DNA from: Bursaphelenchus xylophilus
Lineage: Eukaryota > Nematoda > Chromadorea > Rhabditida > Aphelenchoididae
DNA length: 64,000 bases
Direction of reading: 5' to 3'
Assembly: GCA_904066235.2 (NCBI GenBank)
Contig: CAJFCV020000002.1
Coordinates: 7,874,001 to 7,938,000, forward strand
Both the position numbers and the translations under genes were made by a program. Below, in pieces: positions 58,460 through 64,000 of this stretch. Below the pieces are notes generated by a model. It was given only the letters and a program-made list of their open reading frames with translations. It was not told the origin of the DNA and did no database searches. The first letter of the stretch is position 1. The number at the start of each line of letters is the position of its first letter.

Positions 58460-58776
58460 TCATTGCAACATCCGTCGGCAGTAATCACGTATGTCGAGTT
58501 GTTTCCAAGTTGTTTTCTGAGACATTTTGCTATCTCCGAGGTGCATGGGTGATGCTAAAAACTCACGGACTGCTCGTGTTACGAATTTTTACTTACGAGT
58601 TCTTCAAACTTCTTGATTTTTCCCTTGGCCCATTTAGTAAATCCTTCGCGACTAAAGTCCCATAGTCTTTTACCCACAGTATTAATTAAGAGAACACAGT
58701 CATCATGAAGGCCGTTTTGTTGGGACGGCGATACTAGCAAGAACACGAGAAGAATAACAAAAAAACGGCGGTACAT
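58460..58776 (-). CDS. Small secreted two-exon peptide, family copy 3 (78 aa)
   Basis: Exons 58776-58597 and 58516-58460. Signal peptide as in copy 1. The mature part starts NGLHDDCVLLIN and has an inserted residue before KRLWD, then a very basic stretch (KWAKGKIKKFEEL). The last exon has changed WKRH to WKQLD but keeps IRDYCRRMLQ and the stop. It is the most basic mature peptide of the family. Confidence 0.8.
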
Positions 58777-58940
58777 CGTTGTAGACAGGTCTACCAAAAC
58801 GAGGGACGATTTGGCTGTTTAAATGTTGATGAATTTGCATTTTTATGGAAAGGGCAACGAGGGGAACGCCTTGATTTTAGACAAACCGCCAGAGCTACCG
58901 TTTTCCTCGATCACGAAGCCAGACCTGGTAAAAGGCAGGC
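58777..58940 (-). promoter_or_regulatory. Conserved promoter of secreted-peptide copy 3
   Basis: The same block as upstream of copies 1 and 2, and the similarity to copy 1 runs slightly further (to the AAGCCAGACCTGGTAAAAGG region). Confidence 0.7.
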
Positions 58941-60160
58941 ACGGCGCAGTCCCTTGACTATAATTTCCGAAAACCGGACGCAGTCCGGTTATGATGTCTG
59001 TAAAAAGAAATGCGCTTGGTATAATCTCACCAAAGATGTATTGTAGCTCGGACATTTGTAAATTGAGACGGTCCCAATTTAAATTTTTATGGGATAAAGA
59101 GAATAAAAATTCAAAAATTGAAAGATTGTGTCTGCATGTAGAACACAAGAAAATCAAGATATTTGGCGTGTTTGCAACACTCTTTCGATGAGATCTCATA
59201 GTCCGTTTGATTAATCCGGTTTCTCAAACATTTGGCCGCAGTTGTAAGCATGGAGTGTCCTAAAACAACATAAAGTAGACCCTGTGCACAACAAACTCCC
59301 GCACTACAAAACTGTCGATTACAAACCAGTTGCTTGGACCAGGATAAACCAAATATACGTTAACGTTCGTAAAGCTATGCCATTTTATGATAAATATTCA
59401 GAGGTTTGGCTGTTGTATATGTACATATTACATACACATATCAAACCTCACCAGTTTTTAAAAATATTATAATTAAGTGTTCAGAGGAAGTGTTAAAATA
59501 AATTTCCATCTTTGATTTTTCTTCCCCTTGAAGCTACTGTAACTTTCTCTGCTATGTAATTATTGTAATTACCATTTAAGAAAAAGAGTAAATTTTATTG
59601 TTTTTTATCCCAAAGAAACTTGTTTTCGACTAAAAAAATGCTTTTAATAAACGATTATAATATAAGGCAATAAATTACATATTATGGTAATTTATTGCCT
59701 CAAAAATGTTCCAATTAATGTCATCAATAAGATCCCTAGACGAGAAGTCGATCCTCTTTTAGGTTGCGCAACTTTTTATACGATCCATTGTTTCAGGAGT
59801 TTCATTTGTTTTAATTGAAAGAACCTCACCAATTCAGCAAATTGTGACCCGATTGCAGCGGTACCACACCCAAAATTAGAGAGGCCGTTTGACAACCAGG
59901 TAAATTTATTATAAGACGGATTTCAGTAGTCAGGTTCCACCGTACTGCTTTTGAAGTGGCGTTTTTTGTAAAGTTCCGGAGAAATTTCAGTTTGTGCTTT
60001 CCAAAGTCCCTCAAAGTACCCGCTTTTAAACAATTGAGATACTGCAGGGAATGGAGAAAGACGGCTAGAGAAAACCCCGTTTTTTATACCTCTTTTGTCA
60101 AATTTTTTTCTAACTATTCAGCAATTTCTAATTTCAATTCTACTCTTGTTCTTGTAAATA
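58941..60160. other. AT-rich spacer with a perfect hairpin
   Basis: No supported gene. AGGCAATAAATTAC (59665-59678) and GTAATTTATTGCCT (59687-59700) form a perfect 14 bp stem with an 8-base loop. Short frames at 58991-59191 and 59284-59472 lack evidence. Confidence 0.5.
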
Positions 60161-61270
60161 TTAGGTTGGGACGAAAGTTTTCCCCTTTTCCTTGTTTTTT
60201 TCCAAACAAATTTATTTTGACAGTTGTAACGGGAAACCAAACATAACATCCACCGTCGGTATCCACTACGTATTGCCAACGTTCCGACAAGGATTCAATT
60301 GGCGAGCTTAAAAACTGGGGTATTTATAATAAAAAATGTCAGAAAGACCTGTTTTGAGGTCCCCCAAACAATCGAACCGCACATCTCGCAAACGGTAGCT
60401 TAGCGATCTGATCAAATGGTAATCAGAAGGTGCCAAGGCTGGGGTGTAGTGTGGGTAGGGCAGCAAAGTCCATGCATTCTCCCTGAATTTTTTGCGCGCG
60501 ATTTTTGCAATGTGGTAGCAGGCGTTGTCGTGAAGGAGGAACATTTGTTCCACTTTTATCTAGCATTTTCGGCGACGCGGTCCAACTGGCGATAATAATG
60601 TTATTTAGTGACAGTTTTACCATCAGGGAGCCATTCCTAATAAATACTTCCCATACAAGTCCACCAATCGCACAACATAACTTTTTTTGGGTGAATTTTG
60701 GTTTTGGGGTTGGTTCACTGTGATGGTCGGGTTCAAGCTACTGAAGCTTGCGGGTATGGTTTATATACATCACCCATTTCTGGTTCCCTGTAATGATATT
60801 GGTCCGCCAAGTCAGCGTGCGGCGGTATGGTAGTATGGGAGAACCCAAAGGGCTCTCCAAGTTCACGTAATGGCAATTTGGGATAGCTCACGATTAAGCC
60901 TTTTAGGGCGTCATCATCTATCTCAGATGGCCGCCAGAACTTGGTCGTCTAACTCCTTTTTTGAACCTCTGGAACCAATACTTGGCCACACCATAAAAGA
61001 GGACGTCCTTGCCTATAACATCCTAGACTTCGGTTATATCTTCCATGGGTTTTGGTATTCTGCGATAGTTTTAAAATTTGACGTATCGAAACAGCAACTT
61101 TGGGACGGAAATTTTTCCACGTTTGGAGAGCGCTATGGGGACAAGTTACATATCAGTCTATATGCTATCAAGTCACCCTTACATAGTCACATGATAGAAC
61201 TTTCCAGGAAGTTCCACAACTTCCATAACTTTTCCCGAAAATTAAGGGGAAAACTTTCGTCCCAACCTAA
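60161..61270 (-). mobile_element. Degenerate mariner transposon (1.1 kb)
   Basis: Terminal inverted repeats TTAGGTTGGGACGAAAGTTT at both ends, each next to a TA duplication (60159-60160, 61271-61272). Minus-strand fragments match mariner transposase in order: KWVMYINHTRK, TPKPKFTQKKLCC, LLHDNACYHIAK and LAPSDYHLIRSL. In-frame stops and shifts separate them. Confidence 0.92.
60308..60980 (-). pseudogene. Broken mariner transposase
   Basis: The longest intact piece (60308-60553) carries the HDNA..H and SDYHL signature of the mariner catalytic domain. The DExW/PKP blocks upstream lie in other frames, with a stop after HTRKLQ. Not functional. Confidence 0.85.
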
Positions 61271-61853
61271 TATTAAATTGCATTTATAATGGATCCTAAA
61301 AAGTTCCATTGTTATCCCGGGCCAAGCTGAACTCAATCATTATTTTTACGTCACTAGAAACTTATAGTAAAATATGAACGAGCTAGCCTGTTTCCGTCAT
61401 CTTTCTCCATGAAACAATCAAAAGTTCAATCGTTTCTTTAGGGCGTGAGTCCTCTCCGTTCCTCGCCTGGTAACCCATATACGTTCGTAAATAACCCACG
61501 GGCTCTAATCGTAATTAATTCCGCTGAAAGATCAGAAAACAAGAGCCCCTGAACAGAACTCGCTCCCCTCGTTTCCATTGTCAGTCATTCTTTGCAACTT
61601 TTACTCATTTGGGATTTCAATTCGAATTTTACGACGTGAAAACGAGCCGATACCTGTAAACGGAGGGAAATGTTCGAATTTCTGGAACGAAAAACTCCCT
61701 TTTCGTATTTTCCTCGGTCGTTTTTGCGTGATTCTTTTGTTTGCAGGGTATTAAATTTAATCAAATTTCGACGTTATTGTATAATATGATGGAAGGAGCT
61801 GTGGGGGAAATGATGACTCGGTGCTTCTGCTGGATAACTTTGTGGAGGGTTTA
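61271..61853. other. Spacer between mariner and the TTAA palindrome
   Basis: Nothing supported on either strand. Confidence 0.5.
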
Positions 61854-63187
61854 TTAAAGGACCCCACCAACTACATTTGAATCGAGTTTTTACGGCTTGG
61901 AGGTGCGCCTCGCCAAAAGTTGCGAAAATCCCGCGAAAAAAATAAATACAAAAAATAATCGAGAATTTTTCTCGAAAATACAAAATTGAAGAAAGTTTGA
62001 GCTAGTTCATGTTCCAAAGTTGCTGAAAACGCTTCTTGTTCACGTGGATCCTGCCGACACTCATTCGGATGCTCTTGGGGAAAGTCTCATGTAAGTTTTT
62101 CTTGGGTTTTGCATGGTTTTTCACGTTTAGGTAGGAGTGAAGTATCTTGCACAATATTTCGGCTTTTCTTTTGAAAAACGGCTCGAACGAAATGTTGAGG
62201 AGCAAGTTTTGGACTCAAGGCTTGTGTGTATTCCATTTTCTTGCCTTGTTATTGCTGTGTTTGCCCATTTAGAGATATTTTATATTATTTTAGTCAAGTC
62301 TTTCAATTTCAGAGTTGTTCAATCGCCGAGAACGCGATGCATGAAGAAGAATTCTCTTCATTCAAATTCCTTGGCAACAAGATTCGAGTCAGGGACGTTA
62401 TCTATGGGATATTCATGTAAGATAATGTGTTATTTACTTTTTTGCTAAAATTTTCGGTACGTAATTTCTCAGCCCCTATGCATTTAGTTTCAGACTGGGA
62501 CTTGTCTTCGCGAATCAATGGCTCTGCGAGGGAAACGACGGGTTGTACACCAGCATATTGAACAAAAACTTCACGATTAATATGTTTTATTGATGTATTA
62601 TGTAATAAAAGATATATTACAAGATTAATTATATTCATTTTGAAACATATTTAGATATAATTACAGATGCATGTCGACACGCTGGTTACTTCATCTCCAT
62701 GGATCGTGTTCCAGGCGATTGAACAACTCTGAAATTGAAAGCTTGACTAAAACAACATATAAAACACCTCTAAATGGGCAAAAACAGCCCGAACAAGCAA
62801 GAACATGGACACAACACGAGCCTTGAGTCCAACACTTGCTCCTCAAGGCTGCTCATGTGCTGCTTTTTGGAAGAACCGCATAAATATTGTACATGATCCT
62901 TCACTACTACCTAAACGTGAAAAACCAAGCAAAAACCAAGAAAAACTTACATGAGACTTTCCCCAAGAGCATCCGAATGAGTGTCGGCAGGATCCACGTG
63001 AACAAGAAGCGTTTTCAGCAACTTTGGAACATGAACTAGCTCAAACTTTCTTCAATTTTGTATTTTCGAGAAAAATTCTCGATTATTTTTTGTATTTATT
63101 TTTTTCGCGGGATTTTCGCAACTTTTGGCGAGGCGCACCTCCAAGCCGTAAAAACTCGATTCAAATGTAGTTGGTGGGGTCCTTTAA
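61854..63187. mobile_element. 1.33 kb TTAA-flanked palindromic element
   Basis: Ends are TTAA-AGGACCCCACCAAC at left and GTTGGTGGGGTCCT-TTAA at right. The arms (about 61854-62345 and 62680-63187) are inverted copies at roughly 85-90%, for example GAGGCGCACCTCCAAGCCG and GTGTCGGCAGGATCCACGTG. A spacer of about 330 bases lies between. Like the element at 44524-46958, it has TTAA at both borders but otherwise shares no obvious sequence with it. No transposase. Confidence 0.8.
62337..62593 (+). CDS. Possible spliced 59-codon ORF in the spacer of the palindrome
   Basis: ATG at 62337 opens HEEEFSSFKFLGNKIRVRD; a GTAAGA donor after 62416 and a TTTCAG acceptor before 62494 join it in frame to LGLVFANQWLCEGNDGLYTS and a stop. 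The reading is only suggestive: the ATG lies at the edge of the inverted arm and there is no homology. It could be a captured gene fragment or chance. Confidence 0.25.
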
Positions 63188-64000
63188 CTCAGGACTTGAT
63201 GGAAATTTTTATTTTGACTGAATATGTACAAGGATGGCAGTTTAGTTCAGTCCAATCGAATTTATGGTTCGTAAGTTGCCTACCTAACTGTACAAAAGGC
63301 TGGCCAAATATATAGTTGGGATGGCCATAAAATCTGAAAACGACATGCCAGGAATTGGACAGGAAACTAAAAATTTACATACATGGCTAGTCAAAGGACT
63401 ACATTGATTTTCAAATCTCAACTAGATCATTTTGCAACCAATCCCGATTATGTTTTCAATACAATACTTTAACTGTCCATTCTGTAGATGATTACAATTA
63501 GTCTGCGCAAAATGAGCGATCCATACAATTGGGAGATTCCTTTTTTTTTGTATTTTTTGACCTGCTGAACCTTGTGTCATCTCTAGAAATCAGCAGTCGA
63601 CACACAGTCCGGAAAGAGTCTTCTTGCCAATAAGGCACAAAAGTTGATACTTTGAGCACCTCCATATTACCATTTCTTCCTTTCATTCAATGTTTATTTT
63701 CTTCCCATCCCTCTCAATGACCCATCCCTCACAAAACGGATGATGCAATGTGCATGTAAGCGGGCACTTGTTTCTGCTTATGTAGTAGTTATGAACCTTT
63801 CCTTTTTTTTTATCTTGTCCGATCCGTGTTATAAAACTCGAAGAAGAAGCGCACGCTTCCGATCCGGTTTTTGCGAGTTTTCCCTTCAGGCGATTGAATG
63901 ACCATATTCTTCCTGGGAAGCTACTGAAGAAGATTACCCTTTTGACTTTCGCCCGGTTTATTAGAACAATTAATGACTGTTTTGTTATGCTATTTATAAG
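63188..64000. other. Right-hand end, no supported gene
   Basis: No exon could be supported. A gene may begin to the right of the window. Confidence 0.5.

Noticed and set aside
61774..63315. Mirror frames starting MYFREKFSIIFCIYFF at 61774 (-) and 63058 (+)
   Set aside because: They arise from the two arms of the TTAA palindrome.

Overview
The window is nuclear DNA of a nematode. It holds about twenty intron-rich protein genes with short GT-AG introns (mostly 40-150 bp, a few longer), all readable as orthologues of known C. elegans genes: rib-2/EXTL3, SART3, PRP19, snurportin, Brahma/SWSN-4, PIGW, B3GALT6/sqv-2, UBE2J2, NECAP, FZR-1, THOC5, MVB12, a glutamate-transporter-like SLC1 protein and a PGAP2-like protein. 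It also has one tRNA-Val and many transposon relics typical of nematodes (Tc1-like, mariner, hAT-like, TTAA-flanked fold-back elements). The species cannot be named from sequence alone. For every gene with both ends in the window, the proposed splice junctions give an open frame with a total length divisible by three.

Layout. 1-32 kb is a dense housekeeping region: rib-2 3' end (+), an unknown secreted protein (-), tRNA-Val (+), SART3 (-) divergent from PRP19 (+) and snurportin (+), a small secreted C6-like protein (-), SWSN-4 (-) with a GC-rich hAT-type MITE just upstream, then a head-to-tail minus-strand run NECAP > UBE2J2 > B3GALT6 > PIGW, and finally FZR-1 (-) and a serine carboxypeptidase (-). 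32-49 kb is looser: a secreted protein with four RAVRQ motifs (+), a CK1-family kinase (+) facing THOC5 (-), MVB12 (+), a fold-back repeat, an SLC1 transporter (+) facing a PGAP2-like gene (-) whose last intron carries a 2.4 kb fold-back element.

49-64 kb is an accessory region with few conserved genes. Its main content is a small family of two-exon secreted peptides (four gene copies plus one orphan exon, all minus strand). Three copies share nearly identical promoters, signal peptides and last exons but have strongly diverged middles. Between them sit a degenerate Tc1-like transposon and an unrelated three-module cysteine-rich secreted protein. A dead mariner element and a 1.3 kb TTAA-flanked palindrome follow.

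Functional themes. SART3, PRP19 and snurportin sit side by side and all serve U snRNP or spliceosome biology. rib-2 and B3GALT6 act in one heparan sulphate pathway. PIGW and the PGAP2-like gene both act on GPI anchors. The peptide cluster, the RAVRQ precursor and the cysteine-rich gene are the best candidates for undescribed biology.
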